Shown: positions 7,166-15,613 of the stretch, piece by piece
How the letters are laid out: every line of letters starts with the position of its first letter
How positions within the stretch are numbered: position 1 is the stretch's first letter
Made by a program: the position numbers and the translations under genes
The notes under the pieces: generated by a model
What the model saw: only the letters and a program-made list of their open reading frames with translations
Told to the model about the DNA's origin: nothing
The model's database searches: none
Origin: a virus
IMG/VR virus record: IMGVR_UViG_3300003690_003399
Coordinates: 1 to 64,000 of that record
Length of the DNA: 64,000 bases
Direction: 5' to 3' (one strand)

Positions 7166-10100
7166 TTGAATATTTGCCTTAAAAAGTCACCCCCCTTGCT
7201 CACCGAACAACAAACAAAACCGAGCGGCATTTCTGCATACGTTGTAGGCACCATAGATGGTACGGTATTAGGAAACTATCGCGGCAATAAAACTTTTTAT
7301 GGCGCGTCAATGGAAAAGCCTATCCTGGCATTAATGAATGCCATATATTATACTAATATAAAATACCATACGATTACTACTAAAAAAGATGATGAATCAC
7401 ATGAAGCTCATGTAAAACGGGATAACAAAGTATTTGCTATGGCCAAACGACTACAGCACGGGTGGATAACGTGCCCCGAGCAGTTAACGGGGGCGCCCCC
7501 AATCTGCTCAGAACTCATTCTTGACGAGAAGATTTTCTACCAAGAGGCAAAAAATCATTTATTAACAGATGAAGAACTCGATGGACTTTTGGGTTATCGT
7601 GGGCTAAATTCGAATGCTGTGAATAGAAGTATCAAGGGCACAAACCCCGGCGTTAAGTGGAGCACAGCCGACAAACGATATACAAATAGTAGAAATGGTA
7701 GGTGTACACCAAAACCGTGTGGCAAACCACCGCTGGCGGTCCCAATTTCTGCAATGAAGCAAATTTTACAAGATATTGACCCTAACGGACTTTTAAAAGG
7801 AATACGATTTGCAAATGGTCGACAGACCGCCTTAAGCATGTACAACTTCATGATGTTTTTACTAAATGCAGAAACAATACCCGCGCTAAAGGATTACAAC
7901 CCGCAAGTAAAGAGAATTTTAAATTATATGACGCGAAGCGTATTCGGCGACACATACCCTGGTGGGTATGATCGAGACTCAGCCGGGATTATTAAATTAA
8001 AAAAAGAATTGAATCGTTACTGGCCTAATAAAATTACGAGCATATGGGGAAAAGGAGGGTTCACACAAAAAACACCAGTTTTAAACTATGCTCTCGTAAT
8101 CAACAACCAATATATATTAGTTGTATATACTAGACAACCAATAATGAACACTGCGTGCAAACCACAACAATATCGCTGCGCTAAAAATGCAGCATTTCCA
8201 CCACTTACAAATGCAATAGTTCAAGCCTTGTCGAGTGCAGAAGTATTTGGAGCACCAACAACACAAGTTAAGAAAAAAGCAACATTTATAGACATAAGTA
8301 AGAGTGAAGAAGTGCCTGAGAATATAAGTTTTTTCCCAGGTACGAAAAATGCATGCGGTACAGCTGCCATGCAACGATATGTGATGATCGTCTTAGGTAC
8401 CAATTTACAAAATTACGAGTGGTGTGTTGGAGACATTAGTAAATGTCCAACTGGCGGACCTATCGCGGGACATGATTCTCATAAAATCGGCATTGATATT
8501 GATGTAGCTCTTCCAACGGAAAGCCGAGGCCTCACAGGCTGCTCGACCAACCAAAAAGAAGGAAAATGGATAAAAAAGGGCGGCCAAAAATTTAAAAATA
8601 TAACCCCCGAACAATTAGATGCTACCGCTGCATTCAATTTTTTAAAAGCAACAGCACCATGGGCTCAGTATGTCGGCGTAGATAAACAATTCTGGCCGAA
8701 GATAAAGGAAGCTGCCGAAAAAGCTGGAATGGTCAAAGATAGCGCAGCATATAAACGTACCTTCTCTGTGTTGAGAGCGTGGAAACACCATAAAAGCCAT
8801 TTTCATGTACGACTAGGGACGAATACCGTAATCCGGGTGGCCCCGACGAAAGCCGGCGGAGCCACTACTGTCACAGCAACCGCACAACCCAGTATATCTT
8901 CCGAGATAGAAAAAATAGGCCAAGAAAAAGGCGCCGCCGTGGTGCGCTGCAATCAGTGGAAAGTCGAGGAATATAAAGACGCCAACAACAACGCCTGTGT
9001 GAAGGGGACAGCTGGGTGCAAGAAACGTGGTCAGCCGGCGCCCGGATTTGAGTATGATCCAGATTTTTCTTTTGCAGATTTTTATTGTGATCTTGAGCTT
9101 TGGGCGCCCTGGATTGATAAGAATCTTAAAAGCGCTGAAGACATTTTAAAAAAGTACGACGCAACACTTAATTGGATTTATGATGGTGGTCACGATAAAG
9201 CAGCCGATGTATTGCAAAAGGCATGGCTGCAAGCAGAGATTGCGGACAAACTAAGCCAACAACGAGAAGAAGAGATTGATTTCATGGGCCCCGAATGGCA
9301 AAAGTTGCTGCAGCAGCTTAAAAATAAACCCGGAGTCTCGTACCCCACTCCTATTAATTGTGGCGGTCGCGACGCTCTTTGTGGAAAAAACCAAACATGC
9401 GAGGAGTGGCCAGGGAAAAAGCGATGGAGATGCGTTTACAAAAAGAAGGAGGTAAAAGAAAATATGCTACCGAAAAGTATTAATAAGACAATACATTTGT
9501 CTATTCAAAAAACTAATTATAAGAAGTACCTTTTGGAGAAAAAGCCAGTGAAGGCTGAAAAAATAAAAATAAATAAAAACCTCCTACAAGAAAGCATTAA
9601 ACAAAAGCTATTAAATAACCCACAGCTATTAGATCGGCTCGCTTTAAACGAAGGCCCTGTTAGGTGGTTGAGAGAATTCGTCGCTATTTTTAGGGGAATG
9701 TTCCCCAAAATGGCGCCACGAGGAAAGGGCACGTGGGAATTTGTAAAGAGAGCATCAAAACGGTCAGCGAACGTTATGGGAGGATCTTGGAAACTGACAA
9801 AGCACATGAGACACACTCTATTTAATAAGTACGAGGGCTTGGCGACAGGGATTTGGATGACGAGCATGTTTTTAGACGACGAGGGCGATCAACCCCTTAC
9901 ACAAATCTTCAATGCGTTATATTCGAACTTCACCATGAGCGGCCAACTTATTTATATCTTTCAAAGGTATGGCATGAAAAACCGGTCACAACAATTTATA
10001 TACTGGACCCAGGGAAGGCCCGAAAGATGGGAAAAAATGGGAAAAAAACAATACCTTATGCTTCCACGTAATAGGTACAAAGGAGCCGTCGAGTGCGAAG

Positions 10101-11152
10101 AAGATGCTGAAGGAAATCTCGTCGATACAAACTGCTGGGCTAGCGATGATTTTTGTGGTGATCTAGAAAAAAAGTACCAAGGCGCCAAATCCTGTGGGCC
10201 CTCCTATTCTGGACATACATCTGGTCTCGGGACATCGTACTGGACATTTATGAATCCATTCCTGTTTGCACAGAACGTCAAACAATATCTCAAAGCAACT
10301 GATACACTGCCCGAAGATAAGAAAAAGGAAATTATTGACTCCTTTGATGCTGCGATGTCTGCAACAAGAAACTTTGAAAGCCAGTGTGGCAAAATGTACC
10401 CTGAAGATGAGAAAGGTCAGAAGGTATGTCTCCTATTGGGCAAAAAAATGCTTGCTGCGAATACGGCAATGACGCTCATCTGGGATAAATACCTTGGCGC
10501 ACTTCAAACACCAGAAGGATCGCCGTATTCTCCAACAAGCCCATTCATACATTCTCCCGAGGCTCAAGAAAAGAGCAGAGAGGTGAAAGAAAAACAAAAC
10601 GTGGCCATGCAACTACAGTATGGATATTTTGTGTTAAGCAAGTGTGAATATTATGTCAAAAATGGCCCACCAGGCGGGGCGCCAGATCCGGTTTATGACT
10701 GTAAAAATCTAAGTCCTAATTACAAACGATGCGCCTCAGAGTGTCCACAGAAGCATACAATGGTTGGTGGGCGCCCCGGCGATCTACTTGAGCTAGGTTC
10801 ATCTCCTATGAATGGCCCGGGCTTTAAATATTGGTTCCAGAAGTACGTTAATGATCCTAAAAATAATTTTGGTGGCATAACTGCGTATGAAGCAATGTGT
10901 ATGTTGGTAAATACTGGCAACACCAAAGGGTGCAAAAGCCCCGGCGTGGATCCGGAACTATGGCCATTGACGGCGCGCCTATGCGGCATTTGTCCCCAAC
11001 TTAAAAAGGGGCAAAGAGCGAGTGCCCATGAGTATGTATATGGGCCCCCCGGATGGATTTCACCAGCTACTAAAAAGACGCTTCCTGCGCGCCCAACTGC
11101 GCCGCTGACCAGCGACGAGCCAGAAGAATTCCAACCAGAAGAGGAATACTAA
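7166..11152 (+). CDS. multidomain murein-active protein: serine beta-lactamase-like domain plus MepA-like (M74) endopeptidase
   Basis: The product is 1328 residues from TTG at 7166, which has AAAGGAG 8 nt upstream; the ATG at 7118 lies inside the previous gene. Domain 1 (about 30-345) shows Ser48-Met-Glu-Lys51 (SxxK) and Lys296-Gly-Gly, the nucleophile and KTG-like motifs of class A beta-lactamase/DD-peptidase folds. Domain 2 (about 395-550) has GHDSHKIGIDID (His436/His439...Asp) and HFH (545-547), the zinc ligands of penicillin-insensitive murein endopeptidase MepA. The remaining Cys-rich C-terminal half (from about 767) follows an in-frame ribosome site and ATG at 9464 and is unrecognised. 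It probably acts on host peptidoglycan; whether it is a virion or lysis protein is inference. Confidence 0.8.
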   Translation: MNICLKKSPPLLTEQQTKPSGISAYVVGTIDGTVLGNYRGNKTFYGASMEKPILALMNAIYYTNIKYHTITTKKDDESHEAHVKRDNKVFAMAKRLQHGWITCPEQLTGAPPICSELILDEKIFYQEAKNHLLTDEELDGLLGYRGLNSNAVNRSIKGTNPGVKWSTADKRYTNSRNGRCTPKPCGKPPLAVPISAMKQILQDIDPNGLLKGIRFANGRQTALSMYNFMMFLLNAETIPALKDYNPQVKRILNYMTRSVFGDTYPGGYDRDSAGIIKLKKELNRYWPNKITSIWGKGGFTQKTPVLNYALVINNQYILVVYTRQPIMNTACKPQQYRCAKNAAFPPLTNAIVQALSSAEVFGAPTTQVKKKATFIDISKSEEVPENISFFPGTKNACGTAAMQRYVMIVLGTNLQNYEWCVGDISKCPTGGPIAGHDSHKIGIDIDVALPTESRGLTGCSTNQKEGKWIKKGGQKFKNITPEQLDATAAFNFLKATAPWAQYVGVDKQFWPKIKEAAEKAGMVKDSAAYKRTFSVLRAWKHHKSHFHVRLGTNTVIRVAPTKAGGATTVTATAQPSISSEIEKIGQEKGAAVVRCNQWKVEEYKDANNNACVKGTAGCKKRGQPAPGFEYDPDFSFADFYCDLELWAPWIDKNLKSAEDILKKYDATLNWIYDGGHDKAADVLQKAWLQAEIADKLSQQREEEIDFMGPEWQKLLQQLKNKPGVSYPTPINCGGRDALCGKNQTCEEWPGKKRWRCVYKKKEVKENMLPKSINKTIHLSIQKTNYKKYLLEKKPVKAEKIKINKNLLQESIKQKLLNNPQLLDRLALNEGPVRWLREFVAIFRGMFPKMAPRGKGTWEFVKRASKRSANVMGGSWKLTKHMRHTLFNKYEGLATGIWMTSMFLDDEGDQPLTQIFNALYSNFTMSGQLIYIFQRYGMKNRSQQFIYWTQGRPERWEKMGKKQYLMLPRNRYKGAVECEEDAEGNLVDTNCWASDDFCGDLEKKYQGAKSCGPSYSGHTSGLGTSYWTFMNPFLFAQNVKQYLKATDTLPEDKKKEIIDSFDAAMSATRNFESQCGKMYPEDEKGQKVCLLLGKKMLAANTAMTLIWDKYLGALQTPEGSPYSPTSPFIHSPEAQEKSREVKEKQNVAMQLQYGYFVLSKCEYYVKNGPPGGAPDPVYDCKNLSPNYKRCASECPQKHTMVGGRPGDLLELGSSPMNGPGFKYWFQKYVNDPKNNFGGITAYEAMCMLVNTGNTKGCKSPGVDPELWPLTARLCGICPQLKKGQRASAHEYVYGPPGWISPATKKTLPARPTAPLTSDEPEEFQPEEEY
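9446..9466 (+). promoter_or_regulatory. perfect Shine-Dalgarno (AAGGAGGT) with in-frame internal ATG
   Basis: AAGGAGGT at 9446-9453 is a full anti-Shine-Dalgarno match, followed after 10 bases by ATG at 9464 in the frame of the surrounding gene. A product of 562 residues starting MLPKSINKTIHL would lack both murein domains. The first 50 residues from this start are Lys/Leu-rich (KYLLEKK, NLLQES), similar in character to the leaders of nearby genes. Confidence 0.6.
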
Positions 11153-13557
11153 TGGGAACACCAGGACATATGGCACACCCGTTTGGCGACGAAGATCATC
11201 CTAGTTTATGGCAGCGCGTCAGAACTGGTCAAGATTTACTACGATACTTTCACGATATCAAAGAATTTCTCGAATTAAATCCTGGTAGTCTTAAAATTGA
11301 TGGCATCAATGTAAGTTTTAAGCTTATAACCACAGAAGGCGGCAAAAAAGAATTCCGAATGGATCGTGGTACAACGTACACTGAATCTGTTATCGGAATG
11401 ACCGCTGAAGATGCCTACAAAAAATGGCTACCCACACTAGAAGCTGATCCTGAAAAAACAGAAATGTGGAATACCCTTGGAAAAGATGAACAAAGAAACG
11501 CTTTTTTAAGGTTTCGCGAACTGCAATCCGAGCAAAAAACAGAAGAGGAAATATCTCAAGAAATGGGAGCATATTTTCAGAGCATAGAAAGATTGCCTGA
11601 TGAACATGTTCGTATGCTGCCTGGATTGTTTGTGGATGGATCATTTAAAGAACATGGCATGCCGGGCGCAATCAAAACTCTTTTAGAAATATTCAACGAG
11701 GCCTTACCAAGTATCCAGTACGAGCTTAAAGATTTGGGAATGTGGGACAATCCCCAAAAATTCTTTAACACTGAATATGTCGAAGGAAAAACAAACGTCC
11801 AACAATATGATAAAAACTTTTTAGCTATTCATGGTATTAATCAATTCTACGAAAAGAAAGCTCCTAAGTCTTGGGTAGCAGCTGGAAAATCCATGGACCG
11901 CAAGGGACTAGAAAGACCAACAAACCCCAAAACTGGTAAACTCGTTAAAGACGCAGGCGTCGAAATTCTTTATAATAGAGGCGCTTTAGAATCTCTTATC
12001 AAAAAAGTTAAACCAATTGCCTCGCAGCGCGGATTTGAAATTTATGGCGATATACCAACCCAACTCATAGCAGAAATCGATTATACTGAGACTCTCGGAT
12101 CTCCTTTTACAATTCAAATGACGGCGGAAGAGCAAACCACACATTCTTTAAGTGAATGGCTTGAGGAAGTACATAACCCTAAAAATGAAAAAGTTACAAA
12201 AGCCGATGGAACAACGGTCCCAGCTATTGGCAAAGATGTTTACATGGCAGTAACAAAACATATTCCCCTTACTGAATATCTCAAATCTCCAGAAGACGTA
12301 AAGAGGGCCGTTAGCGGCGCCATTTTTAATCACGCGACTCGAATGCTAGGAAATGACGTTAAGAGCGCTCTAGATAGCTCTATGGGCTCCGTAACGGATC
12401 ATGAAGGGGTAGTACTTAGGGGGATGGAAGATTTTCCAGTAAAAGTCACTGGAGAATTTATTGTTGGCGGTATGCAAACAGCATTTCGAGAGGGGGTGAT
12501 AAAAGAAGTCGAAGAGCTAAAAGGCATAAAAGATGTAGAAGAAGAATACAACATAGAAACTGTTAATATGGATGAGCCAGAAGCAAAGAAAAAGATTGCT
12601 TTAATTCCAGGGGGCTTTAAACCGCCACACAGAGGACATTTAGCTTTAGTTACACACTATTTAGAAGAAGTTGCACCGGACGGAAAAGTAATTCTTTTTA
12701 TGGGCAGTGGAGGCAAAACGCCGCGAACAATTCATGGGAAAGCTATAACTTATGAACACGCTTTACAAGTATGGAAAATATATTTAAACAATGAAAATAT
12801 TGCGTTCCCCAATGAAATTTTAGAGATTAAAGAAATTAAAGACGCCGGCCCAGTTGGTGCAGTTGTAGACTATATTAAAGAAGTCGACCCAGATAAAGAA
12901 ATTATTTATTTAGGCGCCGGAGAAAAAGATTCCGAACGATGGAAATTTATGCTTGATAACCCCAAGTATAACCCCAATAATGTAAAAGTATTTATTGAGC
13001 CTGTACCAAACTATAATGACAAAGAAGGCAAGCCAATGAGCGGCACAAATTTTCGTGATGCCATAGAAAGCGCCGATGAAGAATTAATTAAAAGCTACAT
13101 GCCAGAAGCTAGCCAAGATTCTTATAGAGAATTCATGGACGCTTTTGAAGATAGGCTAAAGGAGTCCCAGCAGCCGCTGGGCATATTTCTGCGGTTAATA
13201 GAGCAGACGCTTAATGAAACAATACCTGGTAGCGATATGACTAATATGTTTGGTTACGCTGCTGGGAACCTGAGCAATATAACTCGCCCCGATATCGCCA
13301 CTGGATCGGAAGAAGAGGAAGAAGTAGAAGAAAAGCCAACGGCCAAAGACGTATTCGAAGCATTTATTGCTGCGATAAAAGGCGTAGCAGAAGAAAGTGG
13401 TGTTAAAAATGGCGATGACGAAGAATTAGAAGAAATATCGGCGATGGGAGCAGGCGCAGTTGAAATGGGCGCAGGCAAGCGCGATGATAAAGAGAAAGAA
13501 ACGTTAATTCGTGAGGTTGAAGACTATTTATTTAGTACTTTAGGAGATATTTTATGA
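11152..13557 (+). CDS. KxDG (nucleic-acid ligase-like) domain fused to HxGH cytidylyltransferase-type nucleotidyltransferase
   Basis: The product is 801 residues; the start overlaps the previous stop (TAATG). The N-terminal part contains Lys48-Ile-Asp-Gly51 in SLKIDGINVSFK, the KxDG signature of covalent nucleotidyltransferases (DNA/RNA ligases), followed by a beta-rich stretch ending MDRG. From about residue 480, IALIPGGFKPPHRGHLALV (His493-Arg-Gly-His496) and later SGTNFRDAI (near 628) are the T/HxGH and C-terminal motifs of the NMNAT/PPAT nucleotidyltransferase superfamily. The last 120 residues are acidic. Fusions of this kind are known in T4-like phages; the substrate is unknown. A role in nucleic-acid end repair or NAD metabolism is inference. 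Confidence 0.8.
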   Translation: MGTPGHMAHPFGDEDHPSLWQRVRTGQDLLRYFHDIKEFLELNPGSLKIDGINVSFKLITTEGGKKEFRMDRGTTYTESVIGMTAEDAYKKWLPTLEADPEKTEMWNTLGKDEQRNAFLRFRELQSEQKTEEEISQEMGAYFQSIERLPDEHVRMLPGLFVDGSFKEHGMPGAIKTLLEIFNEALPSIQYELKDLGMWDNPQKFFNTEYVEGKTNVQQYDKNFLAIHGINQFYEKKAPKSWVAAGKSMDRKGLERPTNPKTGKLVKDAGVEILYNRGALESLIKKVKPIASQRGFEIYGDIPTQLIAEIDYTETLGSPFTIQMTAEEQTTHSLSEWLEEVHNPKNEKVTKADGTTVPAIGKDVYMAVTKHIPLTEYLKSPEDVKRAVSGAIFNHATRMLGNDVKSALDSSMGSVTDHEGVVLRGMEDFPVKVTGEFIVGGMQTAFREGVIKEVEELKGIKDVEEEYNIETVNMDEPEAKKKIALIPGGFKPPHRGHLALVTHYLEEVAPDGKVILFMGSGGKTPRTIHGKAITYEHALQVWKIYLNNENIAFPNEILEIKEIKDAGPVGAVVDYIKEVDPDKEIIYLGAGEKDSERWKFMLDNPKYNPNNVKVFIEPVPNYNDKEGKPMSGTNFRDAIESADEELIKSYMPEASQDSYREFMDAFEDRLKESQQPLGIFLRLIEQTLNETIPGSDMTNMFGYAAGNLSNITRPDIATGSEEEEEVEEKPTAKDVFEAFIAAIKGVAEESGVKNGDDEELEEISAMGAGAVEMGAGKRDDKEKETLIREVEDYLFSTLGDIL

Positions 13558-14324
13558 ACCAAGAAGAAGCAAGGCTCAGAGCATTGATTAGAAAAGGCAT
13601 TCAGATTGTAACAGAGCGCAAAGAACAGCAACAAACTGAAGTACAAAGATTACGCAATGTTATTCATCATTTAATTGGCGAAGTTAAAGGTACCACCGAT
13701 GTTGCCGATAGAGTAATTCATAAAAATAGCGGAATTAACGTTTTAGACACTCTCCTAAAAAATGTTATTAAACAAATAGAAAGCTATTATAAAGATCTCT
13801 CTTCAAATGATCAACAGCGTAAATCCTTTAGATATCACTTTTTAATTAATTTTAAAAATGCTCTCGCGCCCATTAATGCAAATAGAGACGCACCAGATAA
13901 AGAGGCATTAGCAGAGCAAGATCTTAGTGTATTAATCGATGATGAACTAGATGATGAGGACATTGATACTCCTCCCGATGAATCAAAATTCCTCCCCGCG
14001 AGACCTCAAGATGAAGAAGAAGCCAAAGACGAAGAAGAAAAAGAAACTGGTTTTATTAAGTTAGACTCCGATGATCCTTCGGTTCGACAGGGCGCCGCAT
14101 TTGCTGAAAAAGCCTGGAATGATGTAGAGAATCAAATTCAAACTGCATACGAAGATTTGATTGATCCAGAAGATGCCGCGGCATTTTATGATTGGGGTCT
14201 TACAAATTTAAAACTTTATTTTGATAAATTTGAAGATGAAATGGCAGAATCTGGACAAGAACCGGAAAGTCCCGATTACCCACCAACGGGGCAGGCCCCT
14301 CTAGAAGAAACATATGAAATATGA
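13554..14324 (+). CDS. acidic hypothetical phage protein
   Basis: The product is 256 residues; its ATGA start overlap couples it to the ligase/nucleotidyltransferase gene. The N-terminal 110 residues are helical and mixed-charge (possible coiled coil around residues 5-40). A strongly acidic linker follows (LIDDELDDEDID, EEEAKDEEEKE) and then a helical C-terminal third. No motif is recognised. The composition fits a scaffold-like or DNA-mimic protein, but there is no direct support. Confidence 0.7.
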   Translation: MNQEEARLRALIRKGIQIVTERKEQQQTEVQRLRNVIHHLIGEVKGTTDVADRVIHKNSGINVLDTLLKNVIKQIESYYKDLSSNDQQRKSFRYHFLINFKNALAPINANRDAPDKEALAEQDLSVLIDDELDDEDIDTPPDESKFLPARPQDEEEAKDEEEKETGFIKLDSDDPSVRQGAAFAEKAWNDVENQIQTAYEDLIDPEDAAAFYDWGLTNLKLYFDKFEDEMAESGQEPESPDYPPTGQAPLEETYEI

Positions 14325-14665
14325 AACTAACTAAATCAAAACTTAAACAGCTAATCAAAGAAGAGTTGCGAAAAGCGCTTCATGAATCATTTGATGAAAA
14401 AGAGTTTCAAACTTGTGTACAACAAATAATAACTAAAGACTACACGGGTACTAATTTCCAAAAGAAATACGACGCCACAATGTCATGTTGTACAGAATAC
14501 TGGAAAAGAACGGGTCGATCCACTCACGAAACATACGATCAAAATGTTGCAGATTGTAAATATGTTCGATGCATCCAAATAATAAAAGGCACTAGTGGCT
14601 ACCAAAAGGCTGATGCAAGTGGGAAGAAAGAGCGTATGCAAAGGTGCCGTCGGTGGCATCCTTGA
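14321..14665 (+). CDS. small Cys-rich protein with MKLTKSKLKQLIKEEL leader
   Basis: The product is 114 residues. The N-terminus MKLTKSKLKQLIKEELRKAL is a basic amphipathic helix of a type I have often seen at the start of marine phage proteins; it ends in IKE-E and LHE-S, which could serve as (L/I)xE cleavage sites. The mature part has several cysteines (CCTEY, DCKYVRC, RCRRW) that could form disulfides or bind metal. ATGA overlap with the upstream gene. The function is unknown; I group it with the leader-bearing proteins upstream. Confidence 0.7.
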   Translation: MKLTKSKLKQLIKEELRKALHESFDEKEFQTCVQQIITKDYTGTNFQKKYDATMSCCTEYWKRTGRSTHETYDQNVADCKYVRCIQIIKGTSGYQKADASGKKERMQRCRRWHP

Positions 14666-14721
14666 AAATATAACTAACTAATTACTTAAATATTATACCA
14701 TATTTCAGAATTTAAATTAAG

Positions 14722-15081
14722 ATGGCATGGAATAAAAAAAGAAGACTCTTTGGAAAAAATGCTTATTACAGCATATCCAAAAAATTAAGAAGAGAAGGCA
14801 AATCTAGCGAAGAATTTGAGCTAATGCTCAATGGCCTTTCTTTAGAAGATGTTATTGCCCTTAAATTAGAATTAGCAACAAGACCATTCGGCGGTAAATC
14901 TTTTGGAATTCCCATATGGCATTCCATGAGAGAAATTGTACAAGACGCTGTGCTTAAAATGGCCCTATCTACCACTAGATCAAAAAAAGAAGCTGCGAGA
15001 TTTTTAGGACTCATTCCTCAAGACTTCAGGAAATTAATGAAGAAATACAAGACTGAGAGCTTTTTTGAAGAAAAAGATTAA
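14722..15081 (+). CDS. Fis-type helix-turn-helix protein
   Basis: The product is 119 residues and basic. The C-terminal 45 residues (VQDAVLKMAL, SKKEAARFLGLIPQDFRKLMKKY) match the shape of the Fis/NtrC C-terminal helix-turn-helix, where the AARFLG helix and FRKLMKKY recognition helix are typical. This suggests a DNA-binding regulator or recruitment factor. It stands alone between a 56-base gap and the tmRNA promoter, and is the last gene before the tmRNA. The target is unknown. Confidence 0.75.
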   Translation: MAWNKKRRLFGKNAYYSISKKLRREGKSSEEFELMLNGLSLEDVIALKLELATRPFGGKSFGIPIWHSMREIVQDAVLKMALSTTRSKKEAARFLGLIPQDFRKLMKKYKTESFFEEKD

Positions 15082-15087
15082 AAAAAC

Positions 15088-15116
15088 TTGACATATAATA
15101 TAATATTGTATATACT
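15088..15116 (+). promoter_or_regulatory. strong sigma70 promoter of the tmRNA
   Basis: TTGACA at 15088-15093, a 17-base spacer and TATACT at 15111-15116 give a near-perfect sigma70 promoter. A run of six A residues precedes the -35 box. Transcription would start about 12 bases before the mature tmRNA 5' end. The 13-mer AAAAAACTTGACA is shared with the promoter at 20078. Confidence 0.85.
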
Positions 15117-15135
15117 TATTACAGATCTTTAACAT

Positions 15136-15509
15136 GGGGACGAAACGGTTTCGACGAAGAGCGAAGAAAATAGCACGCAAGACTGTGTGAGTAACACAGT
15201 AAAAATGCTCAAACTTTATAAATGCCAACGATAACGTTGAATTTGATTACGCCTTAGCTGCATAATCGGAAGTTGTTAGTGACTTTCTAAAAGAACACTA
15301 GACGTTTTCAATTTTAGGAAAAATTGATAGGAACTTAGTCATTTTGGTGACTATGTATATCTCGGTAGCCAACACCTTAAGTTGGTAAATGGATTCCCTG
15401 ACTTTGATCAAGGTGGCTGGTACTTCGGCGGTGAATGTACCAATTTCTTGTATATCGCGTTATTTTTGATTCTTTTCGGACTCGGGTTCGACTCCCGACG
15501 TCTCCACCA
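15136..15509 (+). ncRNA. ssrA: phage-encoded one-piece tmRNA; tag ANDNVEFDYALAA
   Basis: About 374 nt. The 5' end GGGGACGAAACGGTTTCGAC and the 3' end with a T-arm (GGGTTCGACTCCC) and GTCTCCACCA pair to form the tRNA-like acceptor stem; the CCA is encoded. The tag reading frame at 15224-15265 starts with resume codon GCC and ends TAA, reading ANDNVEFDYALAA, a typical C-terminal degron ending ALAA. It rescues stalled ribosomes. The RNA is continuous, not the permuted two-piece form of alphaproteobacteria. It follows its own promoter; no terminator is visible, so processing must set the 3' end. Confidence 0.97.
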
Positions 15510-15529
15510 AAGACATAAAAGGAGAAATT

Positions 15530-15613
15530 ATGAGTGGACTAGTAGGTTATTTAGTTACGCTTGCAGCAGGTGCCGTTATTGGCATCGCGCTGGTTAAGAA
15601 AGGCGTAGTATAA
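15530..15613 (+). CDS. 27-residue single-pass membrane peptide
   Basis: ATG at 15530 has AAAAGGAG 5 bases upstream and the stop overlaps the next ATG (TAATG), so translation is well supported despite the size. The peptide MSGLVGYLVTLAAGAVIGI... is one hydrophobic helix with small Gly/Ala faces and a Lys-Lys-Gly C-terminal tail. It is probably inserted in the inner membrane. It is the first protein gene behind the tmRNA and would share its transcript. The role is unknown. Confidence 0.75.
   Translation: MSGLVGYLVTLAAGAVIGIALVKKGVV

Noticed and set aside
15510-15529. Terminator directly after the tmRNA
   Set aside because: No hairpin followed by a T run is visible; the sequence leads straight into the ribosome site of the small membrane peptide.
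15382-15597. Open frame of 71 codons on the plus strand
   Set aside because: It lies mainly inside the tmRNA, covering its 3' half including the T-arm; the structure of the RNA explains the sequence.
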